A stretch of 64,000 nucleotides of DNA from a bacterium (GTDB lineage Bacteria > Bacillota > Clostridia > Oscillospirales > Oscillospiraceae): NCBI GenBank assembly GCA_004560375.1, contig SFVC01000019.1, forward strand, positions 12,117 to 76,116. Direction: 5' to 3'. The notes under the pieces were generated by a model that was not told the origin of the DNA, made no database searches, and saw only the letters and a list, made by a program, of their open reading frames with translations. A program made the position numbers and the translations under genes. Shown here one piece after another: positions 39,286 through 48,432 of this stretch; position 1 is the first letter of the stretch; each line of letters begins with the position of its first letter.

Positions 39286-42200
39286 TCACCCGGCCCCGCC
39301 GCTCCGGTTCTCCGGCCAATAGTACCGGTTGGAGTTCAGCAGCTTTTCCTTCTGAACCTCGGAGATCGTGTTGGTCGCGTCCTTCACAAAGACATAGAAC
39401 AGCTGGTTCTCCTCCCCGTACTTGGAGGTCTCCAGGTGGCCCCAGTCGTCCACCCAGCGGATCCCCCCGTCCTTGCGGATGATCCGGTACTGCACAAAGT
39501 CCATATTCCGGTCGGAACGCTCGATCTGGTGGGAGATCTCCCCTTCCACCCGATCCAGATCCTCGGGATGTACAATGCCCCGGAAGGATCCCCCCACATA
39601 CTCCATGAACTCCGCAATGGTTTTGCAGCCGAACAGCTCCACCATGGCAGGGTTGGCATACAGCAGATCCTCGTTTCCCTCGCCCCGGTAGATAAAGAAG
39701 GCGTCCGACATGGTGGCCAGGGTCTCCACCATGTGCTCCTCCCGCTGCTTCTGATCCTCCTTCATCATCTTGTCAATGCTGCGGATGGTGAGCACCGCCG
39801 TTGTGGGCTTCCCCTGCTCCCGCTTGGTGACGGCCACGGTGGTCAGGCACCACTCGTCCGGGTTCTGCCGGGTGCACCGCCGGTAGCGGAAGCTCACCGA
39901 GTCCTGGGTCTGGAGGGTCTCCCGCAGATTGTCCAGCGACAGGAAACGGCGAACCTTCTCCTCGTTGTCCCGCACGATCCGGCCCGTGCCGAAGTGCCGC
40001 TCCACCACGGCCTCGTAGTTTCCACGCTCCAGCAGCTGATCCCCGTCCGGATACAGCATCCGGCAGTAATTTTCTTCAAGCTGGAGGTAATATACCTCCC
40101 GGAAGATCCGCACAATGCCGCTGAACGCGCCCTCGTAAACCTGGTTGCTGGTCACATCCCGCATCAGGCAGCCCACGTAGCCGTAGTCATGCTGGAACAA
40201 GGTGAGCTGAAGATAGTGGCCGGAGATGGGGCTGTAGGCGTAATGATCCACCCGCTCCCCCAGGAAAGCCGCCCGGTAGGCCTTCTCCAGCAGCTTTTTC
40301 ACATCGTCCCCAAAGACCTTCAGAATCAGGTGGCGCATCCGGCCAGCCTCCCCGCCGCAGATCCGCTCCATCTCCTCATTGACGTAGATCACATCATAGT
40401 CAACGGGCTCCCCCTCCTGATTCAGGGCGATCCGGGCCAGACTGAACGCGAAGGGCAGCATACCATAGCTCTGCTCCAGCTGGCTGTGCTCATACTTCAC
40501 CTCGGGCAGATTGGTCTGCTGACTCTGGAGCTTGGCGTTCTCCCGCCGCTGCTCCTGCAGATCGGTGATATCCGTCAGACCCACAAAGTACACCCGGCGT
40601 TCCTCGTGCTCCCGCAGAAAGAATACCCGCATCCGGATCCAGAGCACCCGGCCGTCCACCCGGATATAGTGGACGCTGCCCTCCGCGCCGCCGGGCCGCC
40701 GCTCATAGGCCCGCTCGAACAGGGCCAGCATCACCGGCCGGTCGTCGTCCCGGACGCCGTCCCAGGTCTTTTGGCTCAGCTCTTTGGTGTCAAACACATC
40801 CAGCCCCGCCAGCCGGTAGCCCTGCTCGTTGATCCGGGTGATCTCCATCTGGCCGTCGCTCACCTCGTAGATGGCGGCCGGGCCCAGAATGTTGTTTACC
40901 ATGGTGTCGGTAAAGAGGTTGCCATCCAAAAACTCCCGGGCGTGGAAGGACTCCATCTGCCGGCAGTGCAGGCCGGAGAAGTCCAGCCGCCGCTCGTCGG
41001 CCAGCACCACCTCCAGCTGGTCGATGGGCAGGGGTTTGCAGTAGTAGTAGCCCTGTACATACTGGCAGCCCATGCTGCGAAGGACGTTCTCCTGCTGGAG
41101 GTTCTCCACCCCCTCCACAATGGTGGGCAGCCCCATCATCCGGGCCATATTGACGATAGACTCCAGAATACCGATGCCCTTGCGCTCCTCCCCCTCGCCG
41201 ATCTCCAGGAAGCGCATATCAATTTTGATCACGTCCACCGCGACGCTTTTCAGCATATTCAGCGAGGAGTAGCCGCTGCCGAAGTCGTCCATCATCACCA
41301 GCAGACCGGCGTCCCGCAGCCGATCCACGGTGCTGTTGATGGCGTCGTCCTCCTCGGCATAGGCGCTCTCGGTGATCTCGGCCTTCAGATACTTTGCAGG
41401 CAGGTCATATTTTTTCAGCAGATAGTCCAGATAGGCGGGCACGTCCATGGACATGATGTCGATCCGGGAGATGTTGATGGAGATGGGCACCGGATGATAG
41501 CCCCGGTCGATCCAGCTTCGCAGCCACTGGCACACCCGCTCCCACACCTGCCGGTCCAGCAGGTGGATCATGCCGCTTCGCTCCAGCACGGGGATGAATT
41601 TCCCCGGCGGGATCAGCCCTTTGTCCGGATGTCGCCAGCGCACCAGCGACTCCGCCCCCACCACCTTGCCGGTAAAGATGTCGCACTGGGGCTGGGCAAA
41701 GAAGGTGAACTCGTCCCGCTCCAGGGCCTCGGTCACCTCCATCAGCAGGTGCATCTCCTCCTCCAGGTAGCTCTCCATCCCGGCGCTGTAATAGGAGATG
41801 GGATCCCGCGCCGCGGCGCGGGATCGGGCCAGCGTGGCCCGGTCGTGGAAGACCTCCGGGGGCAGCTCCGGGTCGTCGATGGGGCTGACGCCGAACACAG
41901 GCAGCACGCCCAGGGCGCTGCCCTGGTTGGTGCTCCCCGCCATGATCTTGTCCCACAGGCTTTGGATGAGCTCGGTTCGGTAGGGCATGATCAGGCAGAA
42001 GTTGTCGCCCTCAAAATATCCCGCCACGCCGCCGTGTTCCTTCCGCATGGCTTGCAGGGCGTCTGCGATATAGCGCAGAAACCGATCTCCCATCTCCCGG
42101 CCATGGAATTTGTTGAACAGCCGGAAATGCAAAATATCAATGGCGATCATGCAGTAGGCGTTGGGCTTCGTACCCTGGATAAACCACCGCGCCTCCTCCA

Positions 42201-42288
42201 TAAAGCCGTGCGGGTAAGGAAGTCCTGTCAGCACATTTTTTCTCAGTGCTCCCTTGTTCCGGGCCGCTCGATTGCCAGCTGCTCCCAT
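39286..42288 (-). CDS. EAL-domain signalling protein with degenerate GGDEF and several PAS domains
   Basis: This 1000-residue cytoplasmic protein starts at 42288 with GGGGGAG six bases upstream. Residues about 20-175 form a GGDEF fold whose signature reads E-G-D-N-F instead of G-G-D-E-F. The EAL domain (about 195-440) has E-S-L-V-R-W, E-I-T-E-S, D-D-F-G-S-G-Y and K-I-D-M, so most catalytic residues for cyclic-di-GMP hydrolysis are present although the namesake motif is ESL. At least three PAS-like domains follow, the last ending at about 980. It probably degrades or senses cyclic-di-GMP under control of a small-molecule signal. It is monocistronic. Confidence 0.85.
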   Translation of the reverse strand: MGAAGNRAARNKGALRKNVLTGLPYPHGFMEEARWFIQGTKPNAYCMIAIDILHFRLFNKFHGREMGDRFLRYIADALQAMRKEHGGVAGYFEGDNFCLIMPYRTELIQSLWDKIMAGSTNQGSALGVLPVFGVSPIDDPELPPEVFHDRATLARSRAAARDPISYYSAGMESYLEEEMHLLMEVTEALERDEFTFFAQPQCDIFTGKVVGAESLVRWRHPDKGLIPPGKFIPVLERSGMIHLLDRQVWERVCQWLRSWIDRGYHPVPISINISRIDIMSMDVPAYLDYLLKKYDLPAKYLKAEITESAYAEEDDAINSTVDRLRDAGLLVMMDDFGSGYSSLNMLKSVAVDVIKIDMRFLEIGEGEERKGIGILESIVNMARMMGLPTIVEGVENLQQENVLRSMGCQYVQGYYYCKPLPIDQLEVVLADERRLDFSGLHCRQMESFHAREFLDGNLFTDTMVNNILGPAAIYEVSDGQMEITRINEQGYRLAGLDVFDTKELSQKTWDGVRDDDRPVMLALFERAYERRPGGAEGSVHYIRVDGRVLWIRMRVFFLREHEERRVYFVGLTDITDLQEQRRENAKLQSQQTNLPEVKYEHSQLEQSYGMLPFAFSLARIALNQEGEPVDYDVIYVNEEMERICGGEAGRMRHLILKVFGDDVKKLLEKAYRAAFLGERVDHYAYSPISGHYLQLTLFQHDYGYVGCLMRDVTSNQVYEGAFSGIVRIFREVYYLQLEENYCRMLYPDGDQLLERGNYEAVVERHFGTGRIVRDNEEKVRRFLSLDNLRETLQTQDSVSFRYRRCTRQNPDEWCLTTVAVTKREQGKPTTAVLTIRSIDKMMKEDQKQREEHMVETLATMSDAFFIYRGEGNEDLLYANPAMVELFGCKTIAEFMEYVGGSFRGIVHPEDLDRVEGEISHQIERSDRNMDFVQYRIIRKDGGIRWVDDWGHLETSKYGEENQLFYVFVKDATNTISEVQKEKLLNSNRYYWPENRSGGAG

Positions 42289-42362
42289 GTTCAACTCCCC
42301 CAATATTACATAGTGGACAACATACATCTATTAAGGCCCAAGTACACAATTCGCCATTTATT

Positions 42363-42391
42363 AGAATACCATAAATCCCCAGACAACGCAA
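42363..42391 (-). promoter_or_regulatory. Promoter of the EAL/PAS gene
   Basis: On the minus strand TTGCGT (42386-42391) and TATTCT (42363-42368) are 17 bases apart, with a TGG extension before the -10. The leader would be about 68 bases. The 42392-42527 stretch holds nothing else recognisable. Confidence 0.65.
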
Positions 42392-42527
42392 CCCATATTC
42401 GCCTTTTTTTCACAATATCCGCAAATTTCCTGATAACCACTTGTTTTCGTGCTTTTGTTTCCCTCTCTGATCCGGCCCTCCCTCAGCCGGCGAAATTTGG
42501 ATTTTACCACAATTTGTGCGCCGGGGT

Positions 42528-42556
42528 TTGACTAATCCTCCCCTATGTAGTATAAT
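42528..42556 (+). promoter_or_regulatory. Promoter of the methyltransferase/ECF gene run
   Basis: TTGACT (42528-42533) and a perfect TATAAT (42551-42556) are 17 bases apart, 40 bases before the first gene. The following genes to ecfA1 are closely packed, so this promoter may drive much of the run. Confidence 0.85.
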
Positions 42557-42595
42557 GACTTGATTTCCTGCCGGAAGGCAAAAGGGGGCGGCGCC

Positions 42596-43459
42596 ATGTG
42601 GCTGGCTGACCAATGGAAGGACTATGAGCTGCTGGACTGCGGCCGCGGCGAGAAGCTGGAACGCTGGGGGGACAAGCTGCTGGTGCGGCCCGACCCCCAG
42701 GCCATCTGGAACACCCCCCGCTCCCACCGGGGCTGGAAAAAGCCGGACGCCCGGTACGCCCGCTCCAGCACCGGGGGCGGCCAGTGGGCGGACAAAAGCG
42801 TCCCCCAGCGGTGGCAGATCCACTATAAAGACCTGACGTTCAACGTGGGGCTGATGAACTTCAAGCACACCGGCGTGTTCCCCGAGCAGGCCGCCAACTG
42901 GGACTTCGCCCGGGAGCAGATCCAAAAGGCCGGCCGGCCCGTCAGCGTGCTGAACCTGTTCGCCTACACCGGCGGGGCCACCATCGCCTGCGCGGCGGCG
43001 GGGGCGTCGGTATGCCACGTGGACGCGGCAAAGGGCATGGTGCAGTGGGCCCGGGAGAACGCGAAGATCTCCGGGCTGGAGGACAAGCCCATCCGCTGGA
43101 TCGTGGACGACTGCGCCAAGTTCGTGGAGCGGGAGATCCGCCGGGGCCGGAGCTACGACGCCATCATCATGGATCCCCCCTCCTACGGCCGGGGGCCCTC
43201 CGGCGAGGTGTGGAAGCTGGAGGAGAACCTGTACCCCTTCGTGGAGCTGGTGTCCGGGGTGCTGTCCGACAACCCGCTGTTTGTGATTTTAAATTCCTAC
43301 ACCACGGGGCTGTCCCCCTCGGTGCTGACCTATATGTTGCAGACCGTCATCGGCGGCAAATTCGGCGGGCATACCGTGTCCGACGAGCTGGGCCTGCCTG
43401 TGTCCGCCACGGGGCTGGCGCTGCCCTGTGGGGCCACCGGGCGGTGGGTGGGGCGCTGA
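42596..43459 (+). CDS. Class I SAM-dependent methyltransferase, RlmI/RlmK-like
   Basis: The 287-residue protein shows the SAM-binding L-N-L-F-A-Y-T-G-G-A near residue 117 and the catalytic-loop M-D-P-P-S-Y-G-R-G near 185, as in 23S rRNA cytosine-C5 methyltransferases of the RlmI group, but it lacks the N-terminal PUA domain and is therefore shorter. The ATG at 42596 has AGGGGG eight bases upstream. Its rRNA target is inferred from the family only. It heads a plus-strand gene run. Confidence 0.85.
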   Translation: MWLADQWKDYELLDCGRGEKLERWGDKLLVRPDPQAIWNTPRSHRGWKKPDARYARSSTGGGQWADKSVPQRWQIHYKDLTFNVGLMNFKHTGVFPEQAANWDFAREQIQKAGRPVSVLNLFAYTGGATIACAAAGASVCHVDAAKGMVQWARENAKISGLEDKPIRWIVDDCAKFVEREIRRGRSYDAIIMDPPSYGRGPSGEVWKLEENLYPFVELVSGVLSDNPLFVILNSYTTGLSPSVLTYMLQTVIGGKFGGHTVSDELGLPVSATGLALPCGATGRWVGR

Positions 43460-43460
43460 G

Positions 43461-44060
43461 ATGGGCCGCACCCTGCGCTACCTGTTCGCCATGCTGTGGG
43501 GCGCGGTTCCGGCGCTGGCGCTGTTTTTCCTGCTGCGCCCCCTGCGCCTGCGGCGGCTGAGGCGGCTGGGATTGTCCAGCCCCTTTCGCCGGGAGACGGC
43601 CCTGGCCCTGTTCTGGATGTACTGCGGCGGGGCCGCCGTGCTGGGGCTGACGCCCCGGTGGGTTGTCCCCACCCTGGCGGGCCTGCCGGTGGGAGGCGGC
43701 TGGAACGTGGAGGGTCTCCCCTTCTTCAGCCCGGGGAGCGTCAGCCTGATCCCCTTCCAGACCTTCTCCTACTCCGCCTACATTTTGATTGCAAATGTGG
43801 TTTTGTTTATGCCCTTCGGCCTGTTCGCCGCCCTGCTGTGGCGGGGCTTCGGCTGGCGGCGGGCGCTGCTCACCGGGGGCTGCATCACCCTGTTCATCGA
43901 GAGCTGCCAGCTTTTTGTGGGCCGGGCCTTCGACATCGACGACCTGATGCTCAACACGCTGGGGGTGTTCTGCGGCTTTCTGCTGGCGCTGGCGCTGCGG
44001 CGGCTGTTTCCCCGGTTCGCGGCGGGGCTGACGGTATCCCCCATCATTTCACCTGATTGA
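43461..44060 (+). CDS. VanZ family membrane protein
   Basis: A 199-residue protein with five hydrophobic segments. The conserved N-V-V-L-F-M-P-F-G-L and the C-terminal S-C-Q-L-F-V-G-R-A-F-D-I-D-D-L-M-L-N-T segments identify the VanZ family, named for teicoplanin resistance but widespread with unknown function. Its ATG lies two bases after the methyltransferase stop, so the two are translated together. Confidence 0.88.
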   Translation: MGRTLRYLFAMLWGAVPALALFFLLRPLRLRRLRRLGLSSPFRRETALALFWMYCGGAAVLGLTPRWVVPTLAGLPVGGGWNVEGLPFFSPGSVSLIPFQTFSYSAYILIANVVLFMPFGLFAALLWRGFGWRRALLTGGCITLFIESCQLFVGRAFDIDDLMLNTLGVFCGFLLALALRRLFPRFAAGLTVSPIISPD

Positions 44061-44070
44061 GGTATTTCTT

Positions 44071-44916
44071 ATGGCCCAACCCATACTCCAAACTAAAGAT
44101 CTCACCTTCCGCTACACCACCGAGGAGGGGGTGGCCCCCACGGTGCTGGACGGGGTGTCCCTGTCCATCCAGCCCGGGGAGTTTGTGGCGGTGCTGGGCC
44201 ACAACGGCTCGGGCAAGTCCACCCTGGCCAAGCACTTCAACGCCATCCTTCTGCCCACGGCGGGCAAGGTGTACGTGGACGGCATGGACACCGCCGACGA
44301 GGATAAGCTGCTGGACATCCGCCGCCGGGTGGGCATGGTGTTCCAGAACCCGGACAACCAGATCGTGGCCAGCGTGGTGGAGGAGGACGTGGCCTTCGGC
44401 CCGGAGAATCTGGGCGTGCCCTCCGCGGAGATCCGGGAGCGGGTGGACAGGGCCCTGGCCGCCGTGGGCATGACCGAGTACGCCCGCCACGCCCCCCACC
44501 TGCTGTCCGGGGGCCAGAAGCAGCGGGTGGCCATCGCCGGGGTGCTGGCCATGCGGCCCCGGTGCATCGTGCTGGACGAGCCCACCGCCATGCTGGATCC
44601 GGTGGGCCGGAAAGAGGTGCTGGACACCGTGAAGCGGCTCAACCGGGAGCAAAACATCACCGTGGTGCTCATCACCCACCACATGGACGAGGCCGCCCAG
44701 GCCGGCCGGGTGGTGGTCATGCACGACGGCCACATCGTGGCGGACGATAAGCCGGATCTGGTGTTCCAGAACGTGGACGGCCTGCGCTCCCTGGGGCTGG
44801 AGGTGCCCGAGCCGGTGGCCCTGCTGTACGAGCTGCGGCAGGCGGGGGTGGACGTGCCCCTCACCGCGCTGACGGTGGACGAGTGCGCCGGGGTTTTGAA
44901 GGAGCTGCTGGCGTAG
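44071..44916 (+). CDS. ecfA1: Energy-coupling factor transporter ATPase 1
   Basis: This 281-residue ATPase of group II ECF vitamin and cofactor importers has Walker A G-H-N-G-S-G-K-S-T near residue 43, Q-loop F-Q-N-P-D-N-Q near 92, signature L-S-G-G-Q-K-Q near 147 and Walker B I-V-L-D-E-P near 167. The N-P-D-N-Q Q-loop is typical of EcfA1. It pairs with EcfA2 and EcfT to power many S-components. Unusually, an AT-rich HIT gene separates it from ecfA2. Confidence 0.93.
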   Translation: MAQPILQTKDLTFRYTTEEGVAPTVLDGVSLSIQPGEFVAVLGHNGSGKSTLAKHFNAILLPTAGKVYVDGMDTADEDKLLDIRRRVGMVFQNPDNQIVASVVEEDVAFGPENLGVPSAEIRERVDRALAAVGMTEYARHAPHLLSGGQKQRVAIAGVLAMRPRCIVLDEPTAMLDPVGRKEVLDTVKRLNREQNITVVLITHHMDEAAQAGRVVVMHDGHIVADDKPDLVFQNVDGLRSLGLEVPEPVALLYELRQAGVDVPLTALTVDECAGVLKELLA

Positions 44917-44944
44917 CGCCGCAAATTGGAATTTGGATGTGTGA

Positions 44945-45403
44945 ATGATAAGCATGTGCGAATGGTGTGATTATAAAGAATACAAATGGCTGCTGCATAG
45001 ATCATTACATTGGTCTGTTTATTTAGCAGATGTACAGGATTATGTAGGTAGATGTATTTTGGTGTTAAATAGACATTGTGGAAGTCTTTCAGAACTGGAT
45101 ATTTCTGAATGGATTGAATTGAAAACAATTATAGATAGATTAGAATATATCTACAAGGACATATTAGGAGCTGAATTAAGTAATTGGAGTTGTTTATTGA
45201 ATAACTTTTACAAAGAAGCAACACCAAATCCTCATTTGCATTTGCATGTGAGACCACGATATAAAAATGCAATATTAATTAACAATCACTCATACATAGA
45301 TACCGAATTTGCTCATCACTATGCTCTAAAAAAAGAGGTTCTATTACTTGATGATGATAAACAAACCTTGTATGCACTAATGAAGAAGCATTTTATTTTA
45401 TAA
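44945..45403 (+). CDS. HIT family protein, AT-rich insertion
   Basis: This 152-residue protein has the histidine triad H-L-H-L-H-V-R near residue 99, preceded by the N-W-S-C-L-L-N-N-F-Y segment seen in bacterial HIT nucleotide hydrolases/transferases. Such enzymes hydrolyse or transfer nucleotides such as Ap4A or AMP-lysine. The gene is strikingly AT-rich with codons such as AAT, ATA and TTA, unlike its GC-rich neighbours on both sides. That contrast and its position inside the ECF operon point to recent transfer. The ribosome site is weak; ATG 44954 is an alternative start. Confidence 0.82.
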   Translation: MISMCEWCDYKEYKWLLHRSLHWSVYLADVQDYVGRCILVLNRHCGSLSELDISEWIELKTIIDRLEYIYKDILGAELSNWSCLLNNFYKEATPNPHLHLHVRPRYKNAILINNHSYIDTEFAHHYALKKEVLLLDDDKQTLYALMKKHFIL

Positions 45404-45455
45404 ATTCCAGTTTGTGTGACTTATAGTACATCATCTCCATCCAAGGAGTTTCTAC

Positions 45456-46340
45456 ATGGGCGCTATTATCGAAACCAAACAACTCACCCACACCTACAGC
45501 CAGGGCACGCCCTTTGAGCACACCGCCCTGGACAGCGTGGACTTTTCCGCCCAGCCCGGGGAGTACCTGGCCATTATCGGCCGCACCGGGTCGGGCAAAT
45601 CCACTCTGATCCAGCACCTCAACGGCCTGCTGAAGCCCACCTCCGGCCAGGTGCTGTTCGACGGCGCGGACATCTGGGAGTCCAAGGAGCGCACCCGGCA
45701 GGTGCGGTGCCAGGTGGGGCTGGTGTTCCAGTACCCGGAGTACCAGCTCTTTGAGGAGACGGTGTATCAGGACATCGCCTTCGGCCCCAAGAACATGGGG
45801 CTGGATTCCGACGAGGTAGACCGCCGGGTCAAACAGTCCGCCCGCTTTGTGGGGCTGGAGCCGGGGGTGCTGGAGAAGTCCCCCTTCGACCTGTCCGGCG
45901 GGCAGAAGCGCCGGGTAGCCATCGCCGGGGTGATCGCCATGGAGCCCTCCGTGCTGGTGCTGGACGAGCCCACGGCGGGGCTGGATCCCTCCGGCTCCGC
46001 CCGGATTCTGGACAACATCCGCACCTACCACGAGGAGAAAAACGCCTGCGTGATCCTGGTGTCCCACTCCATGGAAGAGGTGGCCCGGGAGGCGGGGCGG
46101 CTGGTGGTGATCCACCAGGGCGCCATCCCCTTCTCCGGCCCCCCGGAGGAGGTCTTTGCCCACGGGGACGAGCTGGAGGCCATGGGCCTGGGCGTGCCCG
46201 CCATGACGCGGGTGTTCGCCCGGCTGCGCGGTCTGGGGGTGGACGTGCCCCCGTCGGTGTACACCATCCCCCAGGCCCGGGAGGCGGTCTTGGCCGCCCT
46301 CCACCGGGGAGCCCGCAAAACCGAAGGGGGCGAAACCTGA
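45456..46340 (+). CDS. ecfA2: Energy-coupling factor transporter ATPase 2
   Basis: The 294-residue ATPase has Walker A G-R-T-G-S-G-K-S-T near residue 42, Q-loop F-Q-Y-P-E-Y-Q-L-F near 95 (the P-E-Y-Q-L-F form typical of EcfA2), signature L-S-G-G-Q-K-R near 147 and Walker B V-L-D-E-P near 168. AAGGAG precedes the ATG. Its stop shares an A with the ecfT start (TGATG). Confidence 0.93.
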   Translation: MGAIIETKQLTHTYSQGTPFEHTALDSVDFSAQPGEYLAIIGRTGSGKSTLIQHLNGLLKPTSGQVLFDGADIWESKERTRQVRCQVGLVFQYPEYQLFEETVYQDIAFGPKNMGLDSDEVDRRVKQSARFVGLEPGVLEKSPFDLSGGQKRRVAIAGVIAMEPSVLVLDEPTAGLDPSGSARILDNIRTYHEEKNACVILVSHSMEEVAREAGRLVVIHQGAIPFSGPPEEVFAHGDELEAMGLGVPAMTRVFARLRGLGVDVPPSVYTIPQAREAVLAALHRGARKTEGGET

Positions 46341-47146
46341 TGGCGCTGCGCGATATCACCCTGGGCCAGTATTTCCCCGGCAATTCCCCCATCCACCGCC
46401 TGGATCCCCGGGCCAAGCTCACCGCCCTGATCTGCTACATCGTGGCCCTGTTCCTGGCGGAGTGGCTGGTGACCTACGGCATCCTGCTGGCGGCGCTGGC
46501 GGTGGTGGTGAAGGTGTCCACCGTCAGCCTGAAGTCCCTGCTGCGGGGGATGAAGCCGGTGGTGTTCATCCTGGTGTTCACCGCCGTGCTGAATATCTTC
46601 TACACCCCCGGGGAGCCCCTGGTCTCCTTCTGGATCTTCACCATCACCCGGGAGGGCATCGTCCACGCCATCTTCATGGTGGTGCGGATCCTGATGCTCA
46701 TCTCCTGCACCTTCCTGCTCACCTACACCACCTCCCCCCTGGCCCTCACCGACGGGCTGGAGAGCTTGATGGGGCCGCTGAAAAAGATCCGCGTGCCCGT
46801 CCACGAGCTGTCCATGATGATGTCCATCGCCCTGCGGTTCATCCCCACCCTCATCGAGGAGACGGACAAGATCATGTCCGCCCAGCGGGCAAGGGGCGCG
46901 GATTTCGACTCGGGCAGCCTGGTGCAGCGGGCCAAGGCCCTCATCCCCCTGCTGGTGCCGCTGTTCATCTCCGCCTTCCGGCGGGCGGACGAGCTGGCCA
47001 CCGCCATGGAGTGCCGCTGCTACCACGGCGGCGAGGGCCGCACCCGGATGAAGCAGCTCCACTACCGTCCCGGCGACGTGGTATTCATACTGGGATCGCT
47101 GGCATTGGCGGTTGCCGTGGGCGTTTTGGGCCACTTTGGCCTGTAA
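46340..47146 (+). CDS. ecfT: Energy-coupling factor transporter transmembrane protein
   Basis: The 268-residue membrane subunit has five to six hydrophobic segments and the coupling helices with A-Q-R-A-R-G-A near residue 185 and A-M-E-C-R-C-Y near 222, the two Ala-Arg-Gly-type motifs that contact the ATPases. It opens with L-G-Q-Y-F-P-G-N-S-P-I-H-R-L-D-P-R, standard for EcfT. The following truA gene is also standard. Confidence 0.93.
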   Translation: MALRDITLGQYFPGNSPIHRLDPRAKLTALICYIVALFLAEWLVTYGILLAALAVVVKVSTVSLKSLLRGMKPVVFILVFTAVLNIFYTPGEPLVSFWIFTITREGIVHAIFMVVRILMLISCTFLLTYTTSPLALTDGLESLMGPLKKIRVPVHELSMMMSIALRFIPTLIEETDKIMSAQRARGADFDSGSLVQRAKALIPLLVPLFISAFRRADELATAMECRCYHGGEGRTRMKQLHYRPGDVVFILGSLALAVAVGVLGHFGL

Positions 47147-47151
47147 CCCCA

Positions 47152-47186
47152 GCTTCAAGTTTTTTTCTTTCAAGAAAAAGAAGAAG
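47152..47186. repeat. Dispersed hairpin element, copy 2 (between ecfT and truA)
   Basis: CAGCTTCAAGTT is followed by the inverted repeat TTTTTCTT/AAGAAAAA. It matches the element at 451-500 in sequence and in position after a gene. It could weaken transcription into truA. Confidence 0.5.
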
Positions 47187-47220
47187 GCCCTTGACCTTCA
47201 AACGAAAGGCGGCACCGCTA

Positions 47221-47976
47221 ATGGAACAGCGCAACATCGCCCTGCGGCTGAGCTACACCGGCACCGCCTACCACGGCTGGCAGGTGCAGAAGAACGCCGT
47301 CACCGTGGCGGAGGTGCTGGAAAAGGCGCTGGCCTCGGTGGTGGGCCATCCGGTGCGGGTCACCGGGGCGGGCCGCACCGACGCGGGCGTCCACGCCCAG
47401 GTGTACGTGGCCAACTTCCGCACCACCTCCGGCATCCCCGCCCAACGGCTTCCCCTGGCGGTGAACACCCGGCTGCCGGACGATATCTCCGTCTGCAAGG
47501 CCACGGTGGTGCCCGACGGCTTCAACGCCATCGGCTCCTGCCGGAAAAAGGAGTACACCTATAAAATCTACAACTCCCGCATCCGGGATCCCTTTTACGT
47601 GAACCGGGTGTGGTTCTACCCCAGGCTGCTGGACGAGACGATCATGGCGGAGGCGGCCCGGCAGCTTGTGGGCACCCACGACTTCGCCGCCGTCCGCAAC
47701 GTGGGCACCGAGACCCTCACCACGGTGCGAACCGTCCACTACTTCGAGATCGAGCGCCACGGGGATCTCATCGACTGCCGGATGTGCGCCGACGGCTTCC
47801 TCTACAACATGGCCCGGGCCATGGTGGGCACCTGCATCTACGCCGCCGAGGGCAAGCTGGATCCGGCGGAGATCCCGGACATACTGGCCTCCCGCAACCG
47901 CACCCTGGCGGGCCCCACCGCGCCGCCGGATGGGCTGTATATGACAAACCTGTGGTATGATGAGGACGTGCTGTGA
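47221..47976 (+). CDS. truA: tRNA pseudouridine(38-40) synthase
   Basis: This 251-residue enzyme modifies the anticodon arm of tRNAs. It begins MEQRNIALRLSYTGTAYHGW, with the catalytic Asp in G-A-G-R-T-D-A-G-V-H near residue 55 and the later F-L-Y-N-M-A-R near 198. The start at 47221 follows AAAGGCGG; a longer in-frame reading from within ecfT is not credible. Order after ecfT is the usual Clostridial order. Confidence 0.95.
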   Translation: MEQRNIALRLSYTGTAYHGWQVQKNAVTVAEVLEKALASVVGHPVRVTGAGRTDAGVHAQVYVANFRTTSGIPAQRLPLAVNTRLPDDISVCKATVVPDGFNAIGSCRKKEYTYKIYNSRIRDPFYVNRVWFYPRLLDETIMAEAARQLVGTHDFAAVRNVGTETLTTVRTVHYFEIERHGDLIDCRMCADGFLYNMARAMVGTCIYAAEGKLDPAEIPDILASRNRTLAGPTAPPDGLYMTNLWYDEDVL

Positions 47977-48419
47977 ACATTTTTGAGGTCAAGGACAACA
48001 AGAAGCGATACCTGCCCCTCCTCCTGCTGGGGGACGAGCAGGAGGACATGATCGACCGCTACCTGGAGCGTGGGACGATGTACGCCCTGGAGGAGGCCGG
48101 GGCCGTCCGGGCCGTGTGCGTGGTCACCGACGAGGGGGACGGCGCCCTGGAGCTGAAGAATCTGGCGGTGGCCCCGGACTGCCAGCGCCGGGGCTACGGG
48201 CGGCGGATGATAGAATTCCTGTGCGAGACTTACCAGGGGCGGTACGCCCGCCTGCTGGCGGGCACCGGGGACAGTCCCCTCACCCTCCCTTTCTATGAGG
48301 CCTGCGGCTTTTGCCGCTCCCACACGGCGGCCAACTTCTTTCTTGACAACTACGATCACCCCATCTTCGAGGGCGGCGTACAACTCATCGATATGATCTA
48401 CCTATCCAAGACACTGTGA
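47973..48419 (+). CDS. GNAT family N-acetyltransferase
   Basis: A 148-residue protein with L-K-N-L-A-V-A-P-D-C-Q-R-R-G-Y-G-R-R near residue 65, the acetyl-CoA loop of GNAT enzymes, and P-F-Y-E-A-C-G-F near 107. The GTG start overlaps the truA stop (GTGCTGTGA). The substrate is unknown; small GNATs of this size often act on small molecules or ribosomal proteins. Confidence 0.88.
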   Translation: MNIFEVKDNKKRYLPLLLLGDEQEDMIDRYLERGTMYALEEAGAVRAVCVVTDEGDGALELKNLAVAPDCQRRGYGRRMIEFLCETYQGRYARLLAGTGDSPLTLPFYEACGFCRSHTAANFFLDNYDHPIFEGGVQLIDMIYLSKTL

Positions 48420-48432
48420 CGGCGGGGGTTCT

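Noticed and set aside
39436..42531. A 1031-codon plus-strand frame opposite the EAL/PAS gene
   Set aside because: The minus-strand frame has clear EAL and PAS motifs and a ribosome site; the plus-strand frame shows no domain and is a codon-bias shadow.
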